Notes: generated by a model not told the origin, from the sequence alone. DNA of 64,000 nt from Collinsella aerofaciens (GCF_015558785.1 NZ_JADMOP010000006.1:39677-103676), one strand, 5' to 3'. Positions 18,389 through 28,689 are shown, numbered from the stretch's first letter. Translations and numbers: made by a program.

Positions 18389-21300
18389 CTACACGTCCCT
18401 CCTTACAAACGTTCCTTCGTGGTTATACGAGCAGCGCGCATGCGCGGCCTGAGCCGACGCCGGGTCGACGGCGGCAACGTTGCCCGCCTCGAGCTCGCGC
18501 AGGCGCTCGGCGATGTCGGCCTCCACGCGATCGAGCAGGGCATCGAAGTCCATGCTGCCGCCCTCGCCCGGGAAGCCCTTCTTGAGGCCCGGGATGCGAC
18601 CGTCACCGCGCTCTTCCTCGAGCAACTCGGCGCTCGCCGCACCGCGCAGCGCGGGCTTGCCGCCCTTGGTCGAAAAATAGAGCGCTGCACGGGTATCCAA
18701 GCCCAGTGCCCGACGCATGGCCTGCGCGTAGATGAGCGTTTGGGTATGGGGCGGCAGCCAGCGCGGGTCGTCGATGGGAGCCTCGCCCGTCTCCTCGTCA
18801 CGCACCGTGGGGTCGGCAAGCTTAAACTCCTCGACACCCGAACGATGCTTGTAGTCGATTACCACGGCGCGATTCTCGGCATCCACATCTACGCGGTCGA
18901 TGCGCCCGCCGAGCGGCCAACCGGCATACTCGACCTGGAGCTCGTTGAACGCAAACTCCAGGTAGCGCGGGGCAAAGGGGGCAAGTGCCTCGGACTCGTA
19001 GGCAAGCACACCCTCCAGCTGCGGCAAGATCTCGGCCACCTGGCGTTCCTCCACCGCAGAGAGCGGCACCAGCGGGCCCTCCGTGCCGCGCTTGCCGGCG
19101 TGCTCGGCCAACGTCTCGTCAAAGACCTCGTGCAGCAGCTTCTGTGCGCGCGGCAGATTCTCGGGCGTCACGCGCTCCATGCCCTCTTGGGGCAGACGGG
19201 CATGCAGATGCTCCAGCACGTCGTGGACAAAGTTGCCCTTTTCCATGTTGCCAAAGCCCGCGTCGATCGACTGGGGCTTCACGCGGTACGAGACGAACCA
19301 GCATAGCGGGCAGGTCGAATAGGCCTCGATCTGCGAGGCGGACGTCAGACGCGGCACGAGCGGCGCGTCCTCACCCTCGCCATCGCGACGGCGCAGGACC
19401 AAATACGGCACGGCCTCGGCACTCAGATGCTGAGGGGCTTCACAGGTCACGCGCTCGCGCTTGAGGCCTTCACCTGCCGCGGGATCAAAGTCGGCGATGA
19501 TATCGCCCTCGCCCACGCGCATGGGCTTGGCAGCGCCAGCGGCCTCGGCATGTGCCCACAGCTCGGTCCATACGGCTGCCGGGTAGCACTCGCGTGCCTG
19601 GCGATCGTGCGTCACACGGGCGAGCGCGACCGGACCGCTCGCCGCCTGCATCGCACGGCCAAAGCGCACGCGCAGCAGGGCAGCGGGCTCCAAAGACACG
19701 CCGTCGCGGCGCAGCTCGGCTGTCAACGTGGCAAGCGGGCCCTCTTCGTGCGAAAGCGGATAGCTGTCCAGGTCGACATCGGCAAACAGCACGGCATCGT
19801 AGCTGTCAGGGCGAAGAACCGACGCATCGGCAAGCGACGCGAAGCGCACTTGTGCTCGTGGTGTGCGATCGACCTCATAGGTCTCGTAATCGTAGGCGGT
19901 ACTGCGCTTGTCCACCTTGGTTCGAACGCCGTCGAGAACCGGCACGGTCGCGGCCTGCGACACGTCGAGCGCGCGAGCATCGTTCATAAGGATGTCGATG
20001 GCATGGCGCAGCAAAGCCGTCTCTGCCTGGCGACGGGCCTGGCCGTCAAGGCCGCCTAGAGCGCGATCGGGCAACGCCTCGGCAACGGCAAGCATGGCCT
20101 TAAGCGCCGTCACGGGCTTGTCACGCCACAGCGCCTGGAACACGTCCGAGACCACACACGGTACGTTCTTAAACCAGTTATCGTCGCTCGTCGCCTTGCG
20201 CGCGCCCCTCACCTGGCCCTGAACGCTCTGCAGCAGGCTCTTGACGCCCGCGGTAGTCTTGCTGCGCGAGAGACGCATATTCTTATCGAAGGTACGGGCA
20301 TTGACGGCATCAGCGCCCGAAAGCGGACTGTAGATCCAGTCGGTAAGCTCCGGCGCGGGCCACCACTCAGTCTTGGAAGCGGTGCCCTCGTCGGCGGCTT
20401 TCATACGCTCGATCAGGTTGGCGAGCGCCGTAAACTGCCTGCCCGCGATGGACTGGGAAAACGCCGTGAACTCAGCCGTCTCGGCCGCAATGTGACGCGC
20501 CGCCAAACGGGCGGCGAGCTCGCCGAACAGCTGGGGTGCCCGGGCAGAAACGACGAGCACGCGCACGGGGTCGGCGGGCGTTGCAGTAGCTTTATCGGCC
20601 TTGGACTCCTTGTGCGCTTTCACCAACTTATCGATGGCGTCCGCATAGACATGAGCACGGGCATGGGGGCCGGCGACCTCAATAAAGGCAGGCTGAGCGG
20701 CGGCCCCGCAAGCGACATCAGACGCGACGGCGTCCTCCCCCAGCGGCGCGATCTCAAACAGCACACCGCGGGCATCAAATGCCGTGGCAAGCTCCTCGCG
20801 CATCGCCGCCTGCTCGCGGGCAAGCAGCACGACGACCTCTCCCCCATTGTTCGCCACGGCAGACAGCAGCTCGAGTAGACCGTGCGTAAACGACGTGGTA
20901 CCGCGCACGCATACGGCGCGGGCGCACGCCGGCAGGCTATCGGCCAGGCCACCGGCCATAATGTCGGCTGCCTCGCAGGGCTCGACCATATCTCGACGGT
21001 CCAAACCGCTCGCATAGGCGCTCAACAGCTCGAACACACGAGCCTCGGCATCGCTTTTTGGCTCAGGCCGGCAGTTGTCGCCACGGCATCGTTCGGCACC
21101 CGTCCCCGCAACGCCCGGCAACACGTCGCGGGCCATGCGCGCGAGCATGCGCACTGTGCCCTGGCTGCGCGAAAGCGGCTGCAGAGCGGCGTCGTCGCGG
21201 CGGTCGATCATGTCCGAGAACAGCATCTGGCGCTGAAGGTTGTCCACAAAGCTGCGGCCATCGCCCATAAGCTCCCACAGCGAGCTGAGCCACGATGTGG

Positions 21301-21487
21301 GCGTCTTGTAGTCGACACCCAGTGAAACCCCGGCTTCCGCCGCATCATGGCGGCACAGGTCGAGCTCGGCAAATGTTGGCGCCAACAGAACAGCGCGCCC
21401 GTGGCGGGCAACCAGGTCGGCCAGTAGCGCCGCCTCGGCATCGCTCAAATCCGTGCCGGCATTGGTGGTATAGATTCGAACAGGCAT
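18389..21487 (-). CDS. addB: AddB-type nuclease subunit
   Basis: The 1032-residue partner of AddA has a degenerate helicase-like N-terminal part and a C-terminal PD-(D/E)XK nuclease (GGRIDRVDVD then VVIDYKHRSG near residues 865-890). A Cys pair (STCPLCWF, near 726) and a late Cys (HARCSYNHEG) fit partly with the iron-sulfur staple of the family, but the full C-terminal Cys triplet is not visible. ATG at 21487. It is followed by addA after three bases, so the two form an operon. Confidence 0.9.
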   Translation of the reverse strand: MPVRIYTTNAGTDLSDAEAALLADLVARHGRAVLLAPTFAELDLCRHDAAEAGVSLGVDYKTPTSWLSSLWELMGDGRSFVDNLQRQMLFSDMIDRRDDAALQPLSRSQGTVRMLARMARDVLPGVAGTGAERCRGDNCRPEPKSDAEARVFELLSAYASGLDRRDMVEPCEAADIMAGGLADSLPACARAVCVRGTTSFTHGLLELLSAVANNGGEVVVLLAREQAAMREELATAFDARGVLFEIAPLGEDAVASDVACGAAAQPAFIEVAGPHARAHVYADAIDKLVKAHKESKADKATATPADPVRVLVVSARAPQLFGELAARLAARHIAAETAEFTAFSQSIAGRQFTALANLIERMKAADEGTASKTEWWPAPELTDWIYSPLSGADAVNARTFDKNMRLSRSKTTAGVKSLLQSVQGQVRGARKATSDDNWFKNVPCVVSDVFQALWRDKPVTALKAMLAVAEALPDRALGGLDGQARRQAETALLRHAIDILMNDARALDVSQAATVPVLDGVRTKVDKRSTAYDYETYEVDRTPRAQVRFASLADASVLRPDSYDAVLFADVDLDSYPLSHEEGPLATLTAELRRDGVSLEPAALLRVRFGRAMQAASGPVALARVTHDRQARECYPAAVWTELWAHAEAAGAAKPMRVGEGDIIADFDPAAGEGLKRERVTCEAPQHLSAEAVPYLVLRRRDGEGEDAPLVPRLTSASQIEAYSTCPLCWFVSYRVKPQSIDAGFGNMEKGNFVHDVLEHLHARLPQEGMERVTPENLPRAQKLLHEVFDETLAEHAGKRGTEGPLVPLSAVEERQVAEILPQLEGVLAYESEALAPFAPRYLEFAFNELQVEYAGWPLGGRIDRVDVDAENRAVVIDYKHRSGVEEFKLADPTVRDEETGEAPIDDPRWLPPHTQTLIYAQAMRRALGLDTRAALYFSTKGGKPALRGAASAELLEEERGDGRIPGLKKGFPGEGGSMDFDALLDRVEADIAERLRELEAGNVAAVDPASAQAAHARCSYNHEGTFVRRDV

Positions 21488-21571
21488 GGTCCTCCGCTCA
21501 AACTGTTCGCAATAATCAATGCATCCATCCTACCCGCCCAAGCGGACAGATTTGCCCCACGCCAACAGATT

Positions 21572-21656
21572 TGATCCCTTGAGGACGGAGGAAAATGGAT
21601 CACAGAGGGGGTCAGTCTAACCCGGTGATTCGTTTTCCTCCGTCCCCAAGGGATCA
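21572..21656. repeat. 31-bp GATCC motif, inverted pair (copies 1a/1b)
   Basis: A 31-bp motif at 21572-21602 (TGATCCCTTGAGGACGGAGG..) is repeated in inverse orientation at 21626-21656, separated by 23 bases. Related copies lie at 33074-33104, 33471-33501, 39827-39857 and 39860-39890. Confidence 0.92.
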
Positions 21657-21682
21657 AAAAACCGCCCCCGGAGGGACGGTTC
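21655..21682 (-). terminator. Rho-independent terminator after yerC-like gene
   Basis: Minus-strand hairpin AACCGTCCC-TCCG-GGGGCGGTT followed by a run of T residues. It lies about 25 bases after the stop of the TrpR-like gene and abuts the inverted GATCC pair. Confidence 0.85.
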
Positions 21683-21707
21683 TTCGTAATTCAATGTTGT
21701 CGCTGGC

Positions 21708-22007
21708 CTACTCGCCATCCTCCAACTTAATGAGGATCTTGCGGTAGCCACCGTACTCGCCGTTCAGCGCCTTTGAAACGCGGCTCACCGTGGTGGACGA
21801 AGCGCCGGTACGGGCCTGAACCTCAACATAAGGCTCGCCCTCGTCCAAATAGCGCGCAACCTGCAAACGCTGAGAAAGGTCGCAAATCTCGCGCGGCGTG
21901 CAGATATCGGTCAAAAACGCTTGGATATCCTTCTCGTCGTCCAAAAGGCTAAATGCGTGGACCAGCTGCTTGACATCAGGCTTGTCAAACATGTTCTCGA
22001 TATTCAT
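21708..22007 (-). CDS. YerC/YecD family TrpR-like DNA-binding protein
   Basis: The 99-residue protein has a TrpR-type helix-turn-helix (EVQARTGASSTTVSRVSKALN, roughly residues 62-82) and the family N-terminus with LLDDEKDIQAFLTDICTPREI. Such proteins are predicted regulators; in Firmicutes they sit near pcrA and purine genes, and their ligand is not settled. It is divergent from the small membrane protein gene at 22333, and the 325-bp gap between them shows no other feature. It has its own terminator. Confidence 0.9.
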   Translation of the reverse strand: MNIENMFDKPDVKQLVHAFSLLDDEKDIQAFLTDICTPREICDLSQRLQVARYLDEGEPYVEVQARTGASSTTVSRVSKALNGEYGGYRKILIKLEDGE

Positions 22008-22332
22008 CGATCACCGCCAAACCCGCCAAAAGGCATCGAAGTTGATACTGACATCGGACATCGTTCGCCCGTTCTATGCAATAGGGCAACGCCTGTGGCT
22101 TTTGCCCGTAGCAGTGTAGCACACCACCAAACTAAAGCGACAAGACTCTCTGTCAGCGGCGCGTTTTTCAGGACGAACGCCGTTTTGAAATCGAATGCGC
22201 ACGTAAGCTCCACGAATATTTGCGACAATGGGCATCCAGGCAAGGCCCCGCGTTCGCGCAGCCGTCCAAGTCGCCACGGCAAGCTGCTTCACGCGTCACT
22301 AACTCTCCCCGCGCAAGAAAGGACCCCCTACC

Positions 22333-22692
22333 ATGCGCTTTATGCTTAACTGGCTCTTTACTTCGATCGCCATCGCGATCGCCACGTTCCTCGTCCCCGG
22401 CATCCAACCCTTCGGTTTTGCCGAGGCCTGGGTCTGTTTCGCCTTTGTGGGACTGTTCCTCAACATCGTCGATTCGCTCGTCAAGCCGTTCCTGACGGTC
22501 ATCTCACTGCCGCTCACTATTATTACGCTTGGTATTTTTCAGCTCGTAGTCAACAGCTTTATGCTCGAGCTGGCCAGCTACCTGTCGGTCAATCTGTTGG
22601 GCGCTGGTATCTCCATTGCCGGCTTTGGATCGGCCTTTATGGGCAGCATCCTGGTATCCATCATGCGCAGCATTCTCGATAGCATCGCCTAG
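22333..22692 (+). CDS. Four-TM 'phage holin superfamily IV' (PF04020-like) membrane protein
   Basis: The 119-residue hydrophobic protein has about four transmembrane segments (residues ~4-22, 28-50, 54-78, 88-112). It matches the widespread YvlD-type family, including the motif NIVDSLVKPFLTVISLPLTI between helices. Despite the family name it is a chromosomal protein of unknown function, and no phage genes are nearby. ATG at 22333 with AAAGGA upstream. A strong terminator follows. Confidence 0.88.
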   Translation: MRFMLNWLFTSIAIAIATFLVPGIQPFGFAEAWVCFAFVGLFLNIVDSLVKPFLTVISLPLTIITLGIFQLVVNSFMLELASYLSVNLLGAGISIAGFGSAFMGSILVSIMRSILDSIA

Positions 22693-22734
22693 GGCTAGAA
22701 CTGTTCAATACGAACCGTCATATCGACCCAAAAC

Positions 22735-22775
22735 GAAGGCCGCCCATCGCAAAAATGGGCGGCCTTCTTATTTGT
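22735..22775 (+). terminator. Terminator after the PF04020-like gene
   Basis: Perfect stem GAAGGCCGCCCAT / ATGGGCGGCCTTC with loop CGCAAAA, followed by TTATTTGT. Confidence 0.9.
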
Positions 22776-22836
22776 CAAGTCTCAAAGGGCGAGAGAATCT
22801 ACCATTTCCGCTCCGTCCCCAAATGGCGGGTATGGG

Positions 22837-23265
22837 TTAGATGACGTAGTCGTAGCCATGGTTGGGAGCGACAAGTTGATCAAGCGTCACACCGTCGAGG
22901 TAGTCGTTGATGAGCTTGTCCAGGTTCTTCCACACGTCGAGCGTGGGGCACTCGTCCGAACGCGAACAGCCCTTGCAGTCGCCGTCCAGGCATGCGACCG
23001 GCGCCAAGCTGCCCTCGGTCAGGCGCAGGATCTCGCCCACCGTATACTGCTCGGGCGGGCGCGTAAGCACGTAGCCGCCGCCCTTGCCGCGCATGCCCGA
23101 GAGCATGTTGGCGCGCACGAGCGTAGCCAAGATGTTCTCGAGATATTTCTCGGAAATCCCCTGTCGCGCCGCGATCTCTTTGAGCGGGATGCGACCGGCC
23201 GCCTGGTGCTCGGCCAGATCGACCATAACGCGCAGGGCATATCTGCCCTTAGTAGAAACCAACAT
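22837..23265 (-). CDS. Rrf2-family transcriptional regulator (CymR/IscR type)
   Basis: The 142-residue regulator has an N-terminal winged helix (MLVSTKGRYALRVMVDLAEH; recognition region ISEKYLENILATLVRA). A Cys cluster at 92, 97, 100 and 106 (CLDGDCKGCSRSDEC) resembles the IscR iron-sulfur site but with different spacing and one extra Cys. It is divergent from cysK, so control of cysteine synthesis (CymR-like) or of iron-sulfur supply is likely. ATG at 23265, the family's usual start. Confidence 0.92.
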   Translation of the reverse strand: MLVSTKGRYALRVMVDLAEHQAAGRIPLKEIAARQGISEKYLENILATLVRANMLSGMRGKGGGYVLTRPPEQYTVGEILRLTEGSLAPVACLDGDCKGCSRSDECPTLDVWKNLDKLINDYLDGVTLDQLVAPNHGYDYVI

Positions 23266-23420
23266 GTATAGTGCTGCCTTTCGGTCTTTTAATTCGTAGA
23301 AATTCTAGCCGAAAAATTGGTTTTGAAAATACCTATTCCCGTCAAGCTGGTTAATCGACTCGTAATAATCTTCTATTTCCTATTGCGTTACTAGGCTTTA
23401 GTGTCTACTATGCTTGCCAA

Positions 23421-23460
23421 CAGCTAAACAAACAACCTATAAGGTTTATGGGTTTAGCTG
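23421..23460. promoter_or_regulatory. 40-bp inverted repeat in the Rrf2-cysK intergenic region
   Basis: CAGCTAAAC at 23421-23429 is the exact complement of GTTTAGCTG at 23452-23460, with an inner AACCT-ATA-AGGTT palindrome. It lies about 60 bases before the cysK start. It may be the operator of the divergent Rrf2 regulator or a leader hairpin. Confidence 0.5.
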
Positions 23461-23518
23461 CTACACACACCGTAAAACCACACGGTATCCAGCCATTTGA
23501 ACACTTTGGAGGTTCACC

Positions 23519-24457
<939 letters not shown>

Positions 24458-24636
24458 GGCCCGTCGCCCATAGGTTGAGCCCAGGGCGAACCGGTCTCCT
24501 CTCTCCCGGCAGTCTGAGCCCATCCCATCAGGGTGTCCCACGAGCCGTCCGAACTTGTTACAATGTCTGCGGCGCGGAACCAGCCTCCCGCGCCGCTTTT
24601 CTTTTTTGGCCACATGCCACCAAGGAGAACCTCCCC

Positions 24637-25737
24637 ATGCACAACAAGCGCGTGCTCGTCGCCATGAGCGGCGGCGTCGATTCCAGCGTGACTGCGTACC
24701 TGCTCAAAAGCCAGGGCTACGAATGCGTCGGCGCCACCATGCGCCTCACCTGTCCCGCGCCCGATCCCGTCACGGGCATGAATAAGGTCGACCGCGACAT
24801 CGCCGATGCAAAGGCCGTCGCCGAGCGACTGGGGATACCCCACCACGTGCTCGACCTGCAGCAGACCTTCGATTGTAACGTTATCGAGCGATTTGTGACT
24901 GCCTATCAGGAGGGGCTGACGCCCAACCCATGCATCATCTGCAACCGCCATATTAAGTTTGGCGCGCTGCTCGATGCGGCACTCGATATGGGCTGCGACC
25001 ACATCGCCACAGGTCACTACGCCAAAACGAGCCAAGCGGCCGACGGCACCTGGCAGCTGAACCGCGGCGAGGACCCCAAGAAGGACCAGAGTTACTTTTT
25101 GTATTCGCTCACGCAAGAGCGTCTGGCACGCACAATCTTTCCGCTGGCTGGGCTGGACAAAGAGCGCGACGTGCGCCGGATTGCCGCCGAGCAGGGCTTT
25201 GCCAACGCCAAGAAGGCCGAAAGCGAGGATATCTGCTTTATCGCGGACGGCGACTACGCGGGCTATATCGAGCGCCGCCGCGGGCATCCCGCCGAGCCGG
25301 GCGATATTGTATGGCGTGACGGCAGCGTGGTCGGACGTCACAACGGCGCGTTGCGCTATACCATCGGCCAGCGCAAGGGCCTGGGCGTCGCGATGGCGCA
25401 TCCCGTGTACGTAACGGGCGTCGATGCCGCCAACAACATTGTGCATCTGGGCGAGGCCGACGACCTGACGGCCACAGCGCTCACGGCCAACGACTGGATC
25501 TGGAGCGCCCCTGCCGACCGCATGGAAGCAGAACTCACGTCCGGCGGCATTCATGTGGGCGCCAAGTACCGCTACCGTCAAAAGGACCAGGCAGCGACCC
25601 TTACGCGTGGCGCCGATGGACAAATGCTGCTGACTTTTGACGAGCCGCAGCGAGCCATCGCCCCCGGCCAGGCCGTTGTAGTCTACCACGGCGACATCGT
25701 CCTCGGCGGCGGCACGGTGACCGGCGCACTTAAGTAG
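24637..25737 (+). CDS. mnmA: tRNA-specific 2-thiouridylase MnmA
   Basis: Adenylates and thiolates U34 of tRNA-Lys, -Glu and -Gln. The 366-residue product has the PP-loop MSGGVDSSVTAYLL at residues 10-23, the nucleophile Cys in TPNPCIICNRHIKFG, the tRNA-binding TGHYAK, and the second catalytic Cys in SEDICFIADGDY. ATG at 24637 with AAGGAG eight bases upstream; longer in-frame extensions run back into cysK. A 63-bp palindrome follows the stop. Confidence 0.97.
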   Translation: MHNKRVLVAMSGGVDSSVTAYLLKSQGYECVGATMRLTCPAPDPVTGMNKVDRDIADAKAVAERLGIPHHVLDLQQTFDCNVIERFVTAYQEGLTPNPCIICNRHIKFGALLDAALDMGCDHIATGHYAKTSQAADGTWQLNRGEDPKKDQSYFLYSLTQERLARTIFPLAGLDKERDVRRIAAEQGFANAKKAESEDICFIADGDYAGYIERRRGHPAEPGDIVWRDGSVVGRHNGALRYTIGQRKGLGVAMAHPVYVTGVDAANNIVHLGEADDLTATALTANDWIWSAPADRMEAELTSGGIHVGAKYRYRQKDQAATLTRGADGQMLLTFDEPQRAIAPGQAVVVYHGDIVLGGGTVTGALK

Positions 25738-25755
25738 CCCCATCCCCTTCATAAA

Positions 25756-25818
25756 TTGCGGTGAAATAGGGACTGTTTAAGCGTTTAAAACCGCCAAACA
25801 GTCCCTATTTCACCGCAA
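25756..25818. repeat. 63-bp palindrome family, copy 2 (after mnmA)
   Basis: Arms of 23 nt (TTGCGGTGAAATAGGGACTG...) are perfect complements around a 17-nt centre. It lies between the convergent mnmA and M42 peptidase genes. There is no T-run, so it is not an obvious rho-independent terminator. Confidence 0.96.
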
Positions 25819-25873
25819 CTTAGAGAGGACGGCCTCGGTCGGTACTGCCGTATCAGCCGAGGCCGCTGCATCG

Positions 25874-26917
25874 CTAGCGCTGTACGTAGGCGCGGACGAG
25901 CTCGAAGGTGTTGCGCACGCCGTCCATGTGGCTACGCTCGTAGTTGTGGCTCGCATACACGCCGGGGCCGATCAGACCATGGCGAATGTCGTAGCCGGCA
26001 GAGAGCGTGGCTTCGACGTCCGAACCGTAATGCGGATACACGTCGATAGCGTAATCGAGCTCAAGCTCGCGCGCGATATTGGACAGCGCCGTCACCAGGT
26101 CGTAGTTGTACGGACCGCCCGAATCCTTGGCGCAGATCGACACCATGTGCTCGGTGCAGCCTAGGTCGTCGCCCACGCAGCCCATGTCAACGCTGATCAT
26201 CTCGCGCGTGTCGGCCGGCACGAAGGCGCCGCCGTGGCCCACCTCCTCGTACACGGTAAAGAGCAGCGAAACCTTACGCGAAAGCGTCACCTCGCCAGCG
26301 GCGACGGCACGCGCCAAGCCCAACAAAATGGCGGCCGATAGCTTGTCATCCAGGAAGCGGCTCTTAATGTAGCCGCTCTCCGTCACCGTCGTGCGAGGAT
26401 CCATAGCGATGATGTCGCCGGTCTGAATACCCAGCTCGAGCACATCGTCCTTGCTGTCGACGTTCTCGTCGAGCAAGATCTCCATGTTCTTCTCGATGGT
26501 CTTGACCGGCTCGTCGGCCACGTGCGCCGAAGGCTCGGTGTTAAGAACCACGCCCGTGTAGACATTGCCGTCGCGCGTGTAGACGGTGCAGTTCTCGCCA
26601 TCGGCCGTAGACCACTGATGCCCACCGAGCGTCGTGGGGCGCAGGCGGCCATTGTCCTTAATGGAACGCACCATGGCGCCTAGGGTATCGACATGGCTCG
26701 CCAGTACGAGCGGCTCGCCCTCGCCGCCAAGCTCAACGAGCACGTTACCCTTATTAGAACGCTCAGGCCCAAACCCCATATCGCGCAGGGTCTCCATCAG
26801 ATAATCAGTCGCCGCACGGGTATAGCCGGTAGGGGAGGCAATAGAAGTCAGCGTCTTAAGCTGTCCTGCGATATAGGAGAGCGTCTCCTCTAGAGAAGCA
26901 TCAATATTAGAAGTCAT
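25874..26917 (-). CDS. M42-family metallo-aminopeptidase
   Basis: The 347-residue cytosolic peptidase belongs to the glutamyl aminopeptidase/TET family, which forms dodecameric shells and trims peptides. Dinuclear metal ligands are visible: His75 and Asp77 in LASHVDTLG, Asp in SRFLDDKLSA, the catalytic Glu pair in TVYEEVGHGG, Asp in SVDMGCVG, and the final His in VYASHNYERSH. The ATG at 26917 was chosen because GGAAGG lies six bases upstream; the ATG at 26923 touches that site. Two TGCACGTGCA palindromes lie 50-115 bases upstream. Confidence 0.93.
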   Translation of the reverse strand: MTSNIDASLEETLSYIAGQLKTLTSIASPTGYTRAATDYLMETLRDMGFGPERSNKGNVLVELGGEGEPLVLASHVDTLGAMVRSIKDNGRLRPTTLGGHQWSTADGENCTVYTRDGNVYTGVVLNTEPSAHVADEPVKTIEKNMEILLDENVDSKDDVLELGIQTGDIIAMDPRTTVTESGYIKSRFLDDKLSAAILLGLARAVAAGEVTLSRKVSLLFTVYEEVGHGGAFVPADTREMISVDMGCVGDDLGCTEHMVSICAKDSGGPYNYDLVTALSNIARELELDYAIDVYPHYGSDVEATLSAGYDIRHGLIGPGVYASHNYERSHMDGVRNTFELVRAYVQR

Positions 26918-26966
26918 ATGCATCCTTCCAAGTAAAACTAAGACCGAGTCCCGATTTTAACCGTTC

Positions 26967-27034
26967 TGCACGTGCAATGCCCCAGGAGCCGAGCCGCCTC
27001 CAGACGTCCCCGCACCGGTTTTGTGCACGTGCAC
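26967..27034. promoter_or_regulatory. Twin TGCACGTGCA palindromes upstream of the M42 peptidase
   Basis: The perfect 10-bp palindrome TGCACGTGCA occurs at 26967-26976 and again at 27024-27033, the second extended to GTGCACGTGCAC. They are 57 bases apart and upstream of the peptidase start, so a paired operator is plausible. The regulator is unknown. Confidence 0.4.
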
Positions 27035-27109
27035 GGTTTACAATCTCAATCTTGCATAAATCCTATTGGTATTTGCATAGAAATGAGGCATCTTTTTGCT
27101 TCGTCTCAG

Positions 27110-27362
27110 GGTACCCCACCTTGGGCCGTGCAAAAAACGGAGTATTCAGCACCGTGGGCCCCAACGGCCCCATCACGAACGACAAAACGACGTGGTTACA
27201 GCAGTGTTGCAGGTCGTCGCAAAGCAAAAACTCAGTAACAACCCCCCCCCACTCATCGATAGCCCGCCCACAATGGCTGTCGATGGGCGCCTGCGGGCCA
27301 CTACGGGCCATTCAAAACGTTATGCATTTTTAAGAGCTTGCTGAGTACTCCCAAAAATGCAC
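27110..27362. repeat. ~250-bp element with conserved ends, copy 1
   Basis: The left end has GGTACCCCA and then GTGCAAAAAACGGAGTATTC (27128-27147). The right end, 27343-27362, is an imperfect inverted copy of it (GAGTACTCCCAAAAATGCAC). Copy 2 at 40893-41143 has the same ends and almost the same length, but an interior I cannot align. The rest of the 605-bp gap between the M42 peptidase and the alcohol dehydrogenase shows no supported gene; it includes a run of about nine C residues near 27241. Confidence 0.75.
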
Positions 27363-27436
27363 GCTGGGAAGTGCACCACCTATCCGCAGCGGGCAGTACG
27401 CCTTGGTTTTGTCCGTCTCAGGGCATCGACGCAGCA

Positions 27437-27470
27437 CAAAAAGCCCCGCCGTGCGTAGCACGGCGGGGCC
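27437..27470 (-). terminator. Terminator after iron alcohol dehydrogenase
   Basis: Minus-strand perfect stem GCCCCGCCGTGC-TAC-GCACGGCGGGGC followed by five T residues, about 55 bases after the stop. Confidence 0.9.
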
Positions 27471-27522
27471 AGCGGCACGTCAAAAGACCATACACCTACG
27501 GGCGAAGGACCACCAAACTGGG

Positions 27523-28689
27523 CTAGGCAGCCGGGCAGATCTTCTTGAAGAGCTCGATGACGTCGTCGAGCGTTGCCTCGCGCGGGTTACCCGGGAAGCA
27601 GGCGTCGGCCATGGCGTCCTTGGCCAGGACCTCGATCTCGTCAGCCTTCATGGCCTCACAGACGTGCGGGATGTTCACGTCGGCGGAAAGCTGCTTGACG
27701 GCGGCGATGGCGGCATCGGCGGCCTCGGCGGTGCTCATGCCCGTGGTGTCAACGCCCATGGCGACGGCAACCTTGGCCAGGCGCTCAGCGCAAACCGGCT
27801 TGTTGAACTCCATGGCGATCGGCAGCAGCATGGCGCAAGCGACGCCGTGCGGGGTATCGTAGTGAGCGGACAGGGTGTGAGCCATGGCGTGGTCGATGCC
27901 CAGGCCAACATTGGAGAAGCCCATGCCGGCGACATACTGACCAAGAGCCATGCCCTCACGGCCGGAGCCGGGCTGGCCGGACTTGGCCTCGGCGACGGAG
28001 TCGCGCAGGTTCTCGCTGATCAGCTTAATGGCCTCAAAGTGGAACATGTCGGAGAGCTCCCAAGCGCCCTTGGTGGTGTAGCCCTCGATGGCGTGGGTCA
28101 GAGCGTCCATGCCGGTGGAAGCAGTCAGGCCGGCGGGCATGGAAGCCATCATGTCGGGGTCGACGACGGCGACCTCGGGGGCGTCGTTGGTGTCGACGCA
28201 CACGAACTTGCGGACCTTCTCGGGGTCGGTGATGACGTAGTTGATGGTCACCTCGGCGGCGGTACCGGCGGTCGTCGGCACGGCGATGGTGAACACGGCG
28301 TGGTTCTTAGTGGGAGCAACGCCCTCGAGGCTGCGGACATCGGCGAACTCGGGGTTGTTGATGATGATGCCGATGGCCTTAGCGGTGTCCATGGAGGAGC
28401 CGCCGCCGATGGTCACGATAGCGTCAGCCTCGGCGGCCTTGAAGGCCTCGACGCCGTCCTTGACGTTCTGGATGGTGGGGTTGGGCTTGATCTCGGAGTA
28501 GAGGCTCCAAGCGATGCCGGCGGCGTCGAGCTCGTCGGTCACCTTGGCGGTAACGCCAAACTTGACCAGATCGGGATCGGAGCAGACGAAAATCTTCTTG
28601 TAGCCGCGACGCTGGAGCTCGCCGGGGATTTCCTTGATGGCGCCGGAACCATGATAAGAGATGGTATTGAGAACGAAACGATTAGCCAT
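27523..28689 (-). CDS. Iron-containing alcohol dehydrogenase
   Basis: The 388-residue group III NAD(P)-dependent alcohol dehydrogenase carries the nucleotide-binding motif GGGSSMDTAKAIG near residue 98. The iron-site signatures are STGMDALTHAIEGY and GLGIDHAMAHTLSAHYDTPHG. It probably interconverts an aldehyde and alcohol during fermentation; butanol, 1,2-propanediol or lactaldehyde are possible substrates and the sequence does not decide. ATG at 28689 with GGGAGG nine bases upstream. Monocistronic with its own terminator. Confidence 0.94.
   Translation of the reverse strand: MANRFVLNTISYHGSGAIKEIPGELQRRGYKKIFVCSDPDLVKFGVTAKVTDELDAAGIAWSLYSEIKPNPTIQNVKDGVEAFKAAEADAIVTIGGGSSMDTAKAIGIIINNPEFADVRSLEGVAPTKNHAVFTIAVPTTAGTAAEVTINYVITDPEKVRKFVCVDTNDAPEVAVVDPDMMASMPAGLTASTGMDALTHAIEGYTTKGAWELSDMFHFEAIKLISENLRDSVAEAKSGQPGSGREGMALGQYVAGMGFSNVGLGIDHAMAHTLSAHYDTPHGVACAMLLPIAMEFNKPVCAERLAKVAVAMGVDTTGMSTAEAADAAIAAVKQLSADVNIPHVCEAMKADEIEVLAKDAMADACFPGNPREATLDDVIELFKKICPAA

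Noticed and set aside
27063..27311. Small minus-strand frame containing NTPFFARPKVGY, and its counterpart at 40813-41004
   Set aside because: The shared peptide comes from the repeated left end of the ~250-bp element; starts and the rest of the frames differ, and there is no convincing ribosome binding site.
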